Positions 33,668-45,711 are shown, counted from the first letter of the stretch. The stretch: DNA of 64,000 bases from Prostheceraeus crozeri (GCA_907163375.1 CAJQUW010000469.1:1-64000); one strand, 5' to 3'. The notes: a model not told the origin generated them from the sequence alone. Program-made: numbers and translations.

Positions 33668-34392
33668 TAGTCCGGCAGCCAGAACGAGTTTCTGCAGGGA
33701 ACGAGGCCGAAAGTGAGACTTTCACAGATTGACGTACACCCTATGCCTACTACGAATCGGCACGTCTGCCAAGTTCTAGTGAGTTCCTCTTCTTGTCAGA
33801 CAAGATCAAAGAAAAACACATGTAAATCCAATGGGACGCAGATTGCAGTTTTCGGCTAAAATGAAATTTTGTATGTTTTCTCTAATTAAACGAAAAGTAC
33901 AAAGCGCACAGTCATAATTTTTGGCATGGAATGTCTTCAGGTCATTTCCTATGATGTGCATGCACTTTTATCATGCCTCTGATCGACAATGTATGTGAAA
34001 ATGTGGCTAAATGTGGATGAAGTAGTTCAAAATGTTTGTGTTTGGCGACATCAAGAGGCTCGCCAAATCTAAATGTGTTTAGCTTTATAAACGGGTGCAT
34101 GAAAATGAAAGGAAATGAACTGAAGACATTCCATGCCAAAAATTATGACTCTGGGCTTAGTGCTTTTTGTATAATTAGAGAAAACATGCAAAATTTCATT
34201 TTAGCCGAAAACTGCAATCTGCGTCTCATTGGATTTACATGTGTTTTTCTTTGATCGTGTCTGACAAGAAGAGGAACTCACTAGAACTCGGCAGACGTGT
34301 AGATTCGTAGTAGGCATAGGGTGTACATCAATCTGTGAAAGTCTCACTTTCGGCCTCGTTCCCTGTAGAAACTCGTTCTGGCTGCCAGACTA
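33668..34392. mobile_element. Fold-back element with ~270-bp arms
   Basis: 33668-33945 and 34120-34392 are reverse complements with few mismatches (landmarks GGCAGCCAGAACGAGTTTCT, AAGTGAGACTTTCACAGATT, AAACACATGTAAATCCAATG, CATAATTTTTGGCATGGAAT), around a spacer of about 170 bp. The ends read TAGTCCGGCAGCC / TAGTCTGGCAGCC. No target duplication is evident. No transposase. Confidence 0.88.
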
Positions 34393-36609
34393 GGTGTTCG
34401 AAGTGCGAGGATGAGAGCCTCTTCCTTTTGATTGCCACTTTTTCCGGCTTTAGTTACGACGTTGACCCAAAAACTTCCGATCGAAAACTTCCCCCTACTG
34501 CTATCAAGCTCAAATCCAACACTGTGTATAAGCAAAAGCGATAGTTGATAATTGTAAGAAAAGGTTAACACAATATATACAGGAGTTTGCATTTTCATGC
34601 ATTTGAGTCTTTTCTTATATAATTAATCAACTTAAATAGCAACAATCATTCAAACTACAAATGCAGATATTATATCTTTTTGCATTTTATATTGCCAAAA
34701 CTGCATTGATTATTGCCAAGAGATGATAATTCAACGTAGCAAAGTGCGTCAAGGTAACAAAATTTAAAAAAAAACACAAGCTAATGACTAGTTAATTTTC
34801 AATAGGTACAAAATATGATTTAAAAGAAAATTTTTATATCCTAAAATGTCTAAAAATTTAAAAAATGCTTACTAGAAGGACAAACAACGCTTCTCCTCTC
34901 CTCATGTGTAATGAATTGGCGAGTAAGTCGTTCTGTTCAAAATTATGTTTATCATTTATATATTGAAAAGATCCTATTTAACAGTCTGCCCATTCAGATG
35001 ATAAGAGGACAGGTCTGTTTCAAATCAAAATACCAGATCTAGCTAACACAGCGGGATTACGTTATCTAAAATCTACCAGGTGTGTAAGAGAATTAATGTT
35101 GGTTCCTTAAGCTAAAACGTGAAATAAAATTCTACAAAAATATGCATACAAATTATTTGACTATTTTTAATGAGGTCATCAACAGGAACTTGGTCAGGAC
35201 GATCGCGTTTCGACCGCTTCATCCTGGACGCTCAAACCCGACCAAGCGCGGTCCTGTACATTTAAGATGCACAGCCTCAAAAGTTATATCTATAATAGGG
35301 AAAGATTAGCATCTATCAAAAAAAATAGAGTCACTATTGACTGAAATGTACCTCAGGCATTTGCAAGAAGGACAGAGTCCTGCCAGTAGATATACATAAT
35401 ACTGGAATAGATCATTTTCGATAACAGTTCATTCTGCATCGCTCTCTGACCATTGCAAATGGGCCAAATTCATTTACACTCTAATAGCGTGCATGGTCAC
35501 AGAGGGTTGTATCTGCATTATGCATCTTCATACAGATGTATTCAAGAGTCACGAATCGTTCTAAGATGATTTCTGATAAATGATAGAATTAACGTCTTGG
35601 TTACTGATTTGTTTTGAAGATGTTGAATGCATTGCACATACATCCACATGCACATGGTTGAAGTAGGCAATACATTTCAATACACAGACCTAATTATCTG
35701 ACTTAGAAGTCTAATACATTACCGCATTTTATCGTTGTATTATGTTTCGAATACGTGCAGATAGATTGTCCTACTAAACAAAAAAGGTTCGGATAAAGGT
35801 TTTTCAAAGAGGAAACTGGTAATTGTGTTGCGCAACACATGTTTCTTTGGTATAATGTTATCTGACTATGGTAGTGCATGAAATGGCACTTGAGACAGTC
35901 AAACTTTACTGATTGAATGTCATTCGAAAACGTAAGGTGTGAAAAAGGTGCCGATTTTCTTTGCAATATATTCCAGAATCAAAAATATATATGCACGTAA
36001 ATATATAATTATGACGCTGTTGAAGTTCAAGTATAGATAGTCGTTGATGTTGGTATCCAATACCGAACCCTCTATGGAATCTTAATCCAGATGGGAAGCA
36101 AATTGCGATGATAATCCAGATGATAATCAAACTTCAGCACTTCTTTGAGCAAATTAGTGCACTGCTTGTCGCCAACTTCAAATAAAGACGGACGCTTAAG
36201 GCCGGAATCCGAGTCACCAATAATACATGTAGTAGTAGTGAAGTGTTTTATTTCATTGAATGGAAATCATGCAGTCATTAGAAGGTATAAGCATGCGATA
36301 CAGTACGTAGTGAGAAATAAGTAAAAAACACAATTTCAGACAAAGAAAAATTTGCAAGTGCTGATACAAAGCAACAGAGCTAACTTGCGAATTAAGTGGA
36401 TCTGAGCAGAAAAGGCAAAATACATAATTGATCTATGAGTTTCTACAACTAGTTACGTATGAAAGTTATTCAAGATCAAAATGCGCACAGAAATAAAAAA
36501 TGATATTCTGCGTTCTGATTGAGAAAAAAAACAATTAGACGACCATAAATTGAAGAAGAATCGGGAGACATATAATCAGTGGCGCCTTCTCCGTACCTGC
36601 GAGGCCTTC
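34393..36609. other. Mostly intergenic; one weak ribozyme-like sequence
   Basis: On the minus strand, 35195-35226 reads CAGGATGAAGCGGTCGAAAC, then GCGATCGTCCTG: CAGGA/TCCTG could form stem I and GAAAC is present, but the CUGANGA box is incomplete. Otherwise AT-rich sequence without recognisable genes. Confidence 0.35.
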
Positions 36610-36617
36610 GGCGCATC

Positions 36618-37010
36618 GGTACTTCTATTCTTCCCCCCCCACATTTTTCAAGTTTTCCAAAATCATCAAATTTCGACAAAGTTAGTCACACTGGGTTTAG
36701 AGTAGACTTGATCTTTCACTGAGTGACACTAAAGCACGATTGAGAAGTCTTACTTGAACCCTGGGATGAAGGATTGGTCCCTTAGATACTCAGTTAGAAT
36801 ACAAGGTACAGCTGTGATCATGAACTTCTTGTGACTGTTGTCTAATTCTGAGGATGTAAATGTTCTACAAGTCAGATAAGAGGAGTTTTACACACTCAAC
36901 GCTATGCCACGTCAGTGAGACTGCCCGTAGGAGCAAGAGAAGATCGTTGACGATGCAACACTTCCGGGTGTCAACAACAGAATTGTGGGGGGGGGAAGAA
37001 TAGAAGTACC
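36618..37010. mobile_element. MITE with perfect 8-bp target duplication, 393 bp
   Basis: TIRs GGTACTTCTATTCTTCCCCC and complement (26 bp, differing by one C). Flanks GGCGCATC at 36610-36617 and 37011-37018 are identical. An 8-bp duplication suggests hAT or P superfamily. No coding sequence. Confidence 0.88.
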
Positions 37011-37018
37011 GGCGCATC

Positions 37019-37622
37019 CTCAAAAATAATTTTCCAACAATTATAAAAATGAAAAGTGTCATCATTCATTTAAATTCGATAGCTTCTCGTAACAGCTGTG
37101 CACAGCCTTCCGTCTCAAAGTCAGACGCTCAACCTCATTGAACACTTTTGCAGCACGTGCTCGAATCACAGCTGTTTCTTTTGAACAATTAGACGTGTTT
37201 TCAGACAGAGCGAAAGAGAGTTGTGTGCGTGTGAGGCAGTAAGCGCACGCGCCCGCGCCAATATTGGCTTTTCCGATAGACATGATGCCTTGCCTTCTCC
37301 AATTTTTGCAATGAAATTCTACGCGATTCTTGATCGAGGAGCGGTTTCTAAATATAGTAAGGGAAGCGCAACCCAATTGTTCCTGGATTCGCTTTATGTC
37401 AGAGAGGCCACTACGTCAACAGTAGCAGATGGCTGACGTTCAGACAAGACAAGGTAGGCCAATACCTGATATAAAATGAAACTATTCACTGAGAAAGAAA
37501 TAAGAAATACTACACAAGACATTTTAATGCATCAAAATTTCAAACAAGTGAGTGACTGACCGGCCGTGAGAACCTTGCCTCCTTTTTCTCGAGAAAATGT
37601 GGTCTGGACAGAGAGGGGATAT
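37019..37622. other. Intergenic, nothing recognised
   Basis: Overlapping frames 37062-37376 (minus) and 37221-37436 (plus) run through a slightly GC-richer stretch (37200-37280) but show no domain. Confidence 0.4.
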
Positions 37623-37623
37623 A

Positions 37624-39141
37624 CTGTCCGTTTCATAAAAAGTGGATCATCCTAAAATTTGACTAAATAAAACATAAGTATGATACAGAAAGCATTTTTC
37701 ATGTTATTTCATGTCCCTAATATATTTAAATGTCCCTATATAATCTGATAAGCTATGATACAGTAACGGTTCTTAGGAAGCTAATATTTAGTGGCCCTAC
37801 CCTTATTGTCAATGACATTACCAATTCGTCTAGGCATTGATTCGATGATATCGTTGATTTTTGACTGATCTAACTTTCTCCACTCTCTTTTTAACAGTGA
37901 CTAAGTTGTGATACGCCATCTGTAGGTAGCAGTGAACGACAAACGTTACGTTTTGACTTGCATTGAGTTGAGACTTGCATAAGTTGACTCTACTGTTCAT
38001 TCGTAAAACATTCACATAGCGTTCAGAATTCATGGTTCCTTGCTGTATGTGAAGTTCAGAGCGGCCATTGGTCCCAAATGCCAGCCCAAATCAGTAGAGT
38101 CGCACCACCTTGTACGCGGGGACGATGTAAATGTTTCGGAATTTCCTGATCAGATTTTATCCATAATCTCAATCGACCATCACTATCCTTCAGACGGACT
38201 GATGCCTCATCAGACCAGACAACCCGATCCCATTGATTTCGCCTGTGACACTGACTCATTGCCCATCTGAGACGTCTTTTTGTATGCTGATCTGATACTT
38301 CGATCTGAGAGGGCCTCTTACAGCTCTTGAAATTCGACTCAATAAGTCTTCTACGAATAGTGGACTTAGAAATAGACGAGACTAGTTTAGCCATCTCAGT
38401 TAACGAGAGACTTGGATCAACTTTAACAAATCTCAAAATTAGGCGGTCTCTACGTTTGGATGTTTTGCGTGGACGGCCAGAGCCCTCTTTACGACAGAGT
38501 CGAAAATCATCATTATGCCATCGATGCACATTTGTGTAAGGGACATTTAGTCGCTTGCTTGTAGCTCGCAAAGAAAACCCTAGTTCTAGCAAGGCTGACA
38601 CTTTGCCTTTTGTGAATGCGATCTCGTTATTGTTCATTTGTACTTTGTATTGTTTTCAACCGGTAAGAGATAGATTTCTAGCTGAAAGCAATCGGGAATG
38701 CTGCCAACACCACCGCAACGAAGTCAGGAAGCTATGGAACATGAAGTCCAGTTAATCACATGTAGCAGTTACATTATTGTTGATGAATAATGGTGCTATA
38801 CTGGCTCTGATTGACCGATTTTCTTTATTTTTGTTTTGCTTGATAGCTTTTGGCTTATAGAACAACATATCACATAACAAAGGAACACAAATGTAATTTT
38901 ATAAGAGTGAGTTATGATTTTGTGTAACATTGCTAAATGAAGATCAAATTATCTACTACTTTTTTATCTATAACAGGAAAACAACTCAATATTCATGCTT
39001 GAAATTTCCAACAATGATATTAGTAAGCACAACTGACATATCTTCCAAATTTCAGAGAAATTCGTTCAAGTTTGGCGGAGTTAGACAAAGTTGAAGTTAA
39101 GGCGATGTTTAAGGGTGATCCATTTTTTATGAAACAATCTG
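37624..39141 (-). mobile_element. Tc1-type transposon, copy 2 (1.52 kb)
   Basis: Same family as 7567-9148, with matching TIRs (CTGTCCGTTTCATAAAAAGT at the left) and TA on both sides. It is shorter because of internal deletions in the transposase region. Confidence 0.93.
37830..38637 (-). pseudogene. Tc1-type transposase pseudogene
   Basis: The N-terminal 193 codons (38637-38056) are almost identical to copy 1: MNNNEIAFTKGKV, GSGRPRKTSKR, and the first Asp in VVWSDEAS; the HRPRVQGGATLLIWAGI strand is better preserved here than in copy 1. A frameshift follows. The remaining part (38033-37830) reads MNSERYVNVLRMN then jumps to SRVNLCKSQL, so the segment with the second Asp (LFMDDNATCH in copy 1) is deleted. 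The third-motif region carries the same replacement sequence as copy 1. The copy is inactive. Confidence 0.9.
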
Positions 39142-39149
39142 TAGTAATC

Positions 39150-40177
39150 TCAGTTCCTTGAGTAAGGCGGCTAAGAGACATGAGCAATCACCTCTCATGT
39201 ACACATTCACTTGGCCTAAAAAATGTTCGGGAAATTGTTGTTAAATATTCAACTTTTATGAAAATTAATGTTGTAACATAAAAAATGTCTGGTATAGAAA
39301 TAGTATTCCAATGCCGAGTGAAGGCCATGGTCTGGGCACACGCGACGCCACTGCATATAATGCAAGATGTGGTCACTAAGCATCAATTGATTAAACAGCT
39401 TTGAACTTTGAGATATCCGGAATAATTCTCGAGTTGAAGAAGTTTGTTTTACAAGTAGTCAGGAATAAAACAAAATACGGTAAGCGCATAGGAGAACAGA
39501 TCTTATGTAAGCGCAATAAGCTTTGTAAATGATGTTGTGGAATCAATTTTAATATTGTTCACTTATTAATAGCAGAATTTCAATATAACAAATGTGCAGT
39601 CAGTCTAAACTGGAAACTATAGAATAAATGTTTCAGAACCAATAGCTCAAAAAGCAACTAAATTTAAAATGTTGCTTTCACATAGAAGTTCTGGTTCAGT
39701 TTTGACCAACTTTAAGCCACATAAAACATGAAAAATGTTTATGAACATTTTGGAGGAGGTTCCAACTTTACAATGCCTGCCTACTCTATCACCAGTCTTA
39801 CAAGAACAACTCATCGATTTGGCATCCGACGACACCTTAAAGACATATTTCGAGCAAGATTCTCTATCAGATTTTTGGATTCGTGCTATAGCTTTGTAGA
39901 GCGATCTCTCTCATTTGACTCTGCCTCTGCGAGACAGGCTTCTCACATTATGCTGATGTGAATACAAAAACGATAAATATCGCGATTTAACCGCGGCTCA
40001 ACAAACTCTGTGCTGCCAAGCAGAGTATTCACTGAACATTCACCTGGATGTACCGTTGTTTAAATGTACCGTGCTAGAAATCATGTAATTGGCAATCTCA
40101 TGTGACATGTGAGAAAATAAGAAGTTATCTGTTTTGCTTAAATATAGCATATAGTATATGTATATATAAATTTTATG
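39150..40177. other. Intergenic, nothing recognised
   Basis: AT-rich flank between Tc1 copy 2 and the gypsy element; short frames only. Confidence 0.45.
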
Positions 40178-40182
40178 CAATA

Positions 40183-40405
40183 TGTGGTAAAGGTTCACGT
40201 CTATTTATTTCAACCATCACAAAGGTAGTGACAACTTTAGTTCAAATTCAAAGTAACGTAGGCTATACATGTACGTGTAGATATTCATGGTATGATGACT
40301 ATGACTGTGGTATGTGGTCACTATGACTATGGTATGATGCCATGGTATGGATTCTATGACAAAGTCAGCACAAGTCAATGGATAGAGTAACACAGATATA
40401 CCACA
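40183..40405 (-). repeat. 3' LTR of the gypsy element (223 bp)
   Basis: Begins TGTGGTA and ends ATACCACA on the plus strand, so TG...CA in either orientation. It matches the LTR at 47346-47578. Confidence 0.92.
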
Positions 40406-40418
40406 TTCTTCCCTTCTT
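40406..40418 (-). promoter_or_regulatory. Polypurine tract of the gypsy element
   Basis: The minus-strand sequence AAGAAGGGAAGAA lies directly against the 3' LTR, the standard position for plus-strand priming in LTR retrotransposons. Confidence 0.8.
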
Positions 40419-40436
40419 GAAGAAATACTTTTCAGT

Positions 40437-41117
40437 TTACAGAAACGAAACGATCAGGTAAGCGGTGATCTCTGCAAGAACGTCGAAGGGGTGCGCTGGA
40501 TCCTCAACGTCTTCTTCACTTTCAGCAACTGTAATTTCGGCTGATGGCAACTGTTCATCGTCGACTTCGTCATTCTCGATTAGGAAATCACTCACATCGT
40601 GATAATTCGTACTATCGCTAGTAACTTCACATTCGTCTGAGCCTTCTTCTTCCTCAGGCGCTCGGGACAAATGACGAACAGATACAGTATCAGTTCTCCC
40701 GGTTCTTGGAAACAAGACCGTCACGTGGTGCGGGGACTTCAACCTTTTCACGTAGACCTTTTGAACAAGAGGATCTGATTTCTTTTTTCGCTGAAAATTC
40801 TTCAGGAAAGCCGGCTTTCCGGGACTCAACCATGCAGGTAAAGTAGCCTCATTTGAAGAATTGTGAAGTAATGGACATTTGTCATCGAAAGTACATCTGC
40901 TTTGAAAAGCAGATAGTTCCTCATGCCAACTTTTGTACTGCAAGACTCTTGACGGTAGTGTTCGAATGTTCATCAAAGCAAAATTTAATTCTTCGTCCCA
41001 TTTCGAAATTGATTTAGATTTTTGCATCAATCTGCTTTCAATAGTTTTCCAGATTATTCCGTTGTAGCGCTCATTTTGGCCATTACCCTGTGGATGAAAG
41101 GGAGTCGTTCTAATTCC
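40437..41117 (-). pseudogene. Gypsy integrase, C-terminal part
   Basis: The frame begins at a deletion junction with TTPFHPQGNGQNERYN, which contains the third catalytic acidic residue (the Glu of NERYN) of the DDE integrase. It continues through WKTIESRLMQ and a basic C-terminal region (NFQRKKKSDPLVQKVYVKRL, VLFPRTGRTDTVSVRHLSR), then an acidic tail rich in Glu and Asp, to the stop 31 bp before the LTR. The zinc-binding HHCC domain and the first two Asp residues are absent. The C-terminal half is free of stops. In an intact element this enzyme inserts the cDNA. Confidence 0.87.
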
Positions 41118-41459
41118 TTTTTTGTTTTAGGAATGGGCATGTCGATCAGTGGACGTAAACGTTCTGGGTCTGGTTTCATTTTACCATCTTCAAAGACGTG
41201 ACCAAGGAAAGACAATTTCGTTGTGCAGAAATTGCACTTAGCAGAATTGAGTGAAATTCCGACTTCCTGGACTCGTTTCATAAAGTTGCGTAGATTGTTA
41301 TCGTGATCTTCCAACGTTTTCCCACAGATAGCGATGTCATCGAAATAACTGACAACTCCAACTAAGTCCTTCAATGAATCTTTGATGATTCTGCGAAAGG
41401 CAGGTACTCCGTTGGTCACTCCAAAGGGTAGACGCAAGAATTCATAAAGTTCCCTATTA
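41054..41459 (-). pseudogene. Gypsy reverse transcriptase, C-terminal half
   Basis: Reads LRLPFGVTNGVPAFRRII, then the catalytic YFDD box in VVSYFDDIAICG, then KCNFCTTKLSFLGHVFEDG and the thumb-proximal PERLRPLIDMPIPKTKKEL. After KKEL the sequence passes directly, and out of frame, into integrase; the deletion junction lies around 41115-41127. The other half of RT is at 45712-46393. The flanking codons are in register across the pogo-like insertion once it and one TA are discounted, so the RT frame was open when that element arrived. Confidence 0.88.
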
Positions 41460-42193
41460 CAGTAGGACCCACTTATGACGTACCTAAGGGACCTAAAAAA
41501 ATTGGTACGTTATATCCGAGGTATGTTGTATCCGAGGTGTGCAAGAACAAGCTGTATAAGAAGTATTGAAGCCTACTTCTGCACCAAATTAAGTTGTCAA
41601 TTGCAATATTAAGGTCCTATCCATCATGAACAGCTAATTCTCACTATGCATCACCATAAATACATGTACATATACATGTAATGTACATTTATTTGTATGC
41701 CCTGGCCCTACATGTATGATCATGCCTACTCGAGAAAACAGCATAGTGTCTTAACAATTCACTATTGTGTAAGAAAAAATGTGCAATATTCTGAACTTGA
41801 ATCTAAAAATCTGAATGACTAAAAAAACAATGTAAACAGCTCCAGTGACGCGTCAAGAAGATACCATCACAGACAATGGCCCGTATGCATAAAAAGTAAC
41901 TTTTGAAAGTAAATACTTCCTAGTTCTTACTTGCAAGTATATACTCTGTCTAGTATCTACTTCCAATATGTATGCATAAAAAGTAACTTCACAAAGTAGG
42001 CACTTGCTAGTAGGAACTTCTTGTATAAAAGTGTCGCAGTGAGATATCTATGGTCGTCACATGATTAACCTTGCGGAAATACTTGGCAACGCTGGTAATC
42101 GGTGCACTTTTATCGATACATTACTATAGAACACGCCTGCCTCACGATCACAGCATTTACTCAGCAATCACAAGACAACAACAACCGAACAGA

Positions 42194-43613
42194 ATGGATA
42201 CTTCAACTGAAACAACTTTTTTGGAGATATTAGAGATGAAGAAGTATGTGATTAATTCTAAAGATAACACGAAGAATGGCCGTAACAAAAGAGCGGAAGC
42301 TTGGAGTTGGTTGCAGCAGGAATTGGTGGTAAGAACGGGAAAGTCGCTTGCAATTGAGCAATTACAAAAAAAGTGGAACAATGTCCAGCAACGCTTGAAG
42401 GAGAAGTTAAAGGATGTCAAGAAGACTGGAGGGGGCCCATCGAAAGAGTTGAGTGAGAACGATAGATTGGTGTGGAGAATTCTAGGTGAGCAAAATCCTA
42501 AAATTACCAAGGTTGTCGGAGCTATGGAGAACGGAGTGGATCTGGAGAACTTAGAGCTTCCACCAGATGATGAGCAGTCTCTAAAAAGTAAGTTATTTTA
42601 TCCTTCTTTTAACTCATTAATATAATCCGGATTTATACTTAGGCCTACATGTATTTACATTAAAGTTTGGGTACCTCCATAGTACCCACATACCTGGCCG
42701 CGGATTTTCAGCGGGCCGCGGAAATTATCTATCTGATTTATCCCCATGGCAAATTATTCGGTTTGCACACCGTTATCTTTGCAATAATAATTCTATGGAT
42801 AGAAATTATTTGAGATGTCTAACCAACTAGAATCTCCGTCTTTAAGAAATTTCAAATAAGCTTACTGAAAACTGCTAGCTGTTTAAAGCAGGAATATCTG
42901 ACCGACTTGGCCAAACATCTATGTACGAGTTGGCATAATTGAAACTTTTACTATTGCAATCACGCGATATAGCTCAAAACGACTCAGTAATATGATGTAG
43001 AAACTGAATTTCATTGATAACTTCTACAACAATGGATCATGTTTGAAATTGAAAAGATTATCTGAAGCCTTGTTGTAAGCGGAAAACAACTGCAGTTTTA
43101 GATTTTACATTTTCAACATAATGACTGATAAAAGCCGAAAATGCATCCAACTTTGTACTCTATTACAATATGTGGATGATAATGGGAACCAACGAAATAA
43201 ATGCATGTAGCCTATACATGTACAATTTGTGGATCAAAACAAATACTAAAGTTTGTTTTAGTAATTAAAGAATAAATCATATAGGAATATATACATATAC
43301 TGATGATATACACTATATAATTACATGTATAAAAAGGCTCCGTTCATTATATTTATCAACCTATCTCCACTTTCCAGACATTGAAAATCGAGGGGAAGAG
43401 GATATCGAGCAAAGGTCTACAAAGAGAAAGGCCGTCGAACCTATCGACGATCTACATCGCGAGGTACTGATTCTTCAGCGGGAGAAACTTCGACTGAAGA
43501 TAGAACTGCTTCGAAGTCAAGTGAAAGGAAAGGTGGACGCATCAACGCAAACTATTGTATCACAAGAATATTCTTATCTGCGAGATATTTACGACGAAAA
43601 CACTCCTTTTTGA
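42194..43613 (+). CDS. Harbinger Myb/SANT-type DNA-binding protein (two exons)
   Basis: Exon 1 is 42194-42587, starting MDTSTETTFLEILEMKKYV. The donor AAAAA|GTAAGT stands at 42588 and the acceptor TTTCCAG| ends at 43377; exon 2 is 43378-43613, ending DENTPF-stop. The phases match (one base left over plus two), giving about 209 residues. Exon 1 carries a trihelix/SANT-like fold (RAEAWSWLQQEL...LQKKWNNVQQRLKEKLK). Exon 2 adds a KRK basic patch and a Leu-rich coiled coil (REVLILQREKLRLKIELLRS). In Harbinger elements this partner protein binds the TIRs and brings the transposase into the nucleus. An upstream in-frame ATG at 42071 would add 41 residues with no family resemblance, so 42194 is preferred. 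No disabling mutation was seen. Confidence 0.8.
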
Positions 43614-44010
43614 CTCGTGAATGTATGAGTAACTGTTTCTGTACCGTAACAATATTATTGATATTTTATAAAGGTCATTGTTTTCATTCGGTAGTCTTTT
43701 TAGTTAGCTGATTTTATGCTCGGGTTATCTAATATCGATCAGTACGAATAAATAGATGGAATATCAATTTTATCGTATTTTATTTTTTTCTGTAGTCTTT
43801 GACGAATACTCAAACTATGTTAAATTAAGATAATAAGTCTAAGTTAATTATTGGTTCATTTCTTCTATCACATGATCTTTGTCTTAAAAATATAGTTCAA
43901 GAAACAACAAGGTACCGGTACTTTATGTTAAAAAAATAACTGTAATTTAAACAAGGAAGCGTACATAACGACGACAAATTTCTTAGTTCTCATATATAAC
44001 ATGATTATAT

Positions 44011-45145
44011 TCACAGCAACAGAAACTCCATTATCTCACGGCGTTTAGCTTCTCCCAAGCGACGAATATGGGCATCATTACTTGTCGATAGATTTTCGTC
44101 AGACTCGGCATCCTCTTCCTCTAAATGAAGTTCTTCTGAGTCGTCCAGATCAATTTCATGAAAACGTTTTGCAAGATTGTGCAGTATAAAACAAGCAGTG
44201 ATGACCGATGTCACACGATCTGTCTTGCATCGCAAGATGCTTCCCATGCAATGGAATCTTCGCTTTAATTGGCCAAATGCACGTTCTATTGTACAACGCG
44301 CTTTCTTGTGGACCTTGTTAAATGCTCCTCTCCTGATGTTTGAGGTGTTGAGAATGGGGTTAAAAGAAATGGAGAAAGAGCATAACCACTGTCACCAAGT
44401 AGGAGTCCTTTGGTTTCACCAGTGATCAGTTTGTCGTACAAAGTGGAGTTCTTAAAAATCCTGCTGTCATGGACACTTCCAGGCCACGCAACAACGATAT
44501 CCGTAAAAATACAATCACTATCACAGACTGATTGTACGTTTATAGAATAGCAATTCTTTCTGTTCAGATATTCTTCAGGATGATAGTAATCTTGGGGCCG
44601 TTGTATCCTAATATGAGTACAATCGATGACACCAAATGTATTAGGTATTCCAAACTTTTCAAAAAATCTAACTTTGTTTTGCTCACAGTCGGTGACAAAA
44701 GTATCCGGATAACTACTGATAATTGCACGAGTGACTTTCCATAATACACGACTTACTGTACATTGTTCGACATGTATCCATGCTCCCAAACTTAGTTGCA
44801 TTGAACCAGTCGCGAAAAAAAACGAAGAGCAATACACACCTGATGTAAACATGAAAGAGAATAATTTCGTCCAGTGCTATTCTCAATTTTGTCTTTCAGA
44901 ACACGAGTTATTAAAAGGATATTGGTTCGATTAAAACGAAATAATTTCTGCAATTCACAGTCAGTGTAATATTCCAAAGGATTCAGTCTATCACGAAAAT
45001 ATCGTTCTCTTCTAATATGGCGACGAATGTATATAGTCACGAGATCCATACCGCTTTCACGAATAGAATTATCACTTATGTGAGTTTTCAAAGAACAGAT
45101 CAATTTAGGTGCATTTCCTTTCATTAAAATGACACAATTAGCCAA
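44011..45145 (-). pseudogene. Harbinger DDE transposase with two frameshifts
   Basis: Three frames in order on the minus strand. 45145-44792 holds the N-terminus (RRHIRRERYFRDRLNPLEYY ... CLHQVCIALRFF). 44852-44286 holds FATGSMQLSLGAWIHVEQCT, the first Asp in GVIDCTHIRI, and the second in LLLGDSGYAL. 44280-44011 holds the Glu in CTIERAFGQLKRRF and ends with an acidic tail. The first frameshift is in an eight-T run near 44815; the second is near 44317, at GEEHL where EEHFN would be expected. All three catalytic residues survive, so the copy is only lightly damaged. There is no convincing splice signal at the breaks. Confidence 0.85.
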
Positions 45146-45711
45146 TGGTGTGCAATTCTCGTCTTGCTAGGTTGCTATTTGGCTTACTAGGAAAATGAGG
45201 TAGTAAATACTCGTTCTGATCTAGTACATACTTTCATTTGAGAAGTAACTTCTAGAAATTACTTTTTATGCATACGAATTTGTCTAGTTTATACTTACGA
45301 GTATTTACTAGGAAGTACGGACTTGGAAGTTACTTCTTATGCATAAGAAAATGCATCGGAGTATATACTTGCTAGTACAAACTTGGTGAAATGGAAGTTA
45401 CTTCTACTAGTTACTTTTTATGCATACGGGCCAATGTCTTAATTCCAGTTCACTTCTATCGATTGCTCATTGAACGGATTCGACACTCCAAAGTTGTCCT
45501 CCTCCGAGCCAATGACAAGAGCTGTTGCTGCCATCATCAAACGCAGCAAGTTATTGTAGAATCGTGTCAGCTTCGTTTCGATGATTCAGATAAGTACTTT
45601 CATCCCTAAGTACGTTTTAAAAAATCAAAATTTGCTCTGTGGACCCTTGAAAAGAGTTCGCTATATCCGAGAGTTCGTTATAACCGAGTCCGTTATAAGT
45701 GGATTCTACTG

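Larger units (their letters stand above)
41878..45432. mobile_element. PIF/Harbinger transposon (3555 bp)
   Basis: TIRs GGCCCGTATGCATAAAAAGT in inverted orientation (at least 23 bp identical), flanked by AAT on both sides (41875-41877, 45433-45435). The subterminal regions are packed with AAGTAACTT-like motifs. It encodes the two typical proteins divergently: a Myb/SANT-type protein on plus (42194-43613) and a DDE transposase on minus (44011-45145). It is inserted inside the pogo-like element. Confidence 0.93.
41460..45711. mobile_element. Pogo-like Tc1/mariner element, split by Harbinger
   Basis: TIRs: CAGTAGGACCCACTTATGAC at the left and, on the opposite strand, CAGTAGAATCCACTTATAAC at the right, with TA on both sides (41458-41459, 45712-45713). 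Subterminal motifs of the CGTTATAACCGAG type repeat inward from both ends. Excluding the Harbinger, about 700 bp of sequence remains, without a transposase, so it is a non-autonomous element. Confidence 0.85.

Noticed and set aside
35195-35226. Hammerhead on the minus strand
   Set aside because: CUGANGA is incomplete and stem II is not convincing; kept only as a note.
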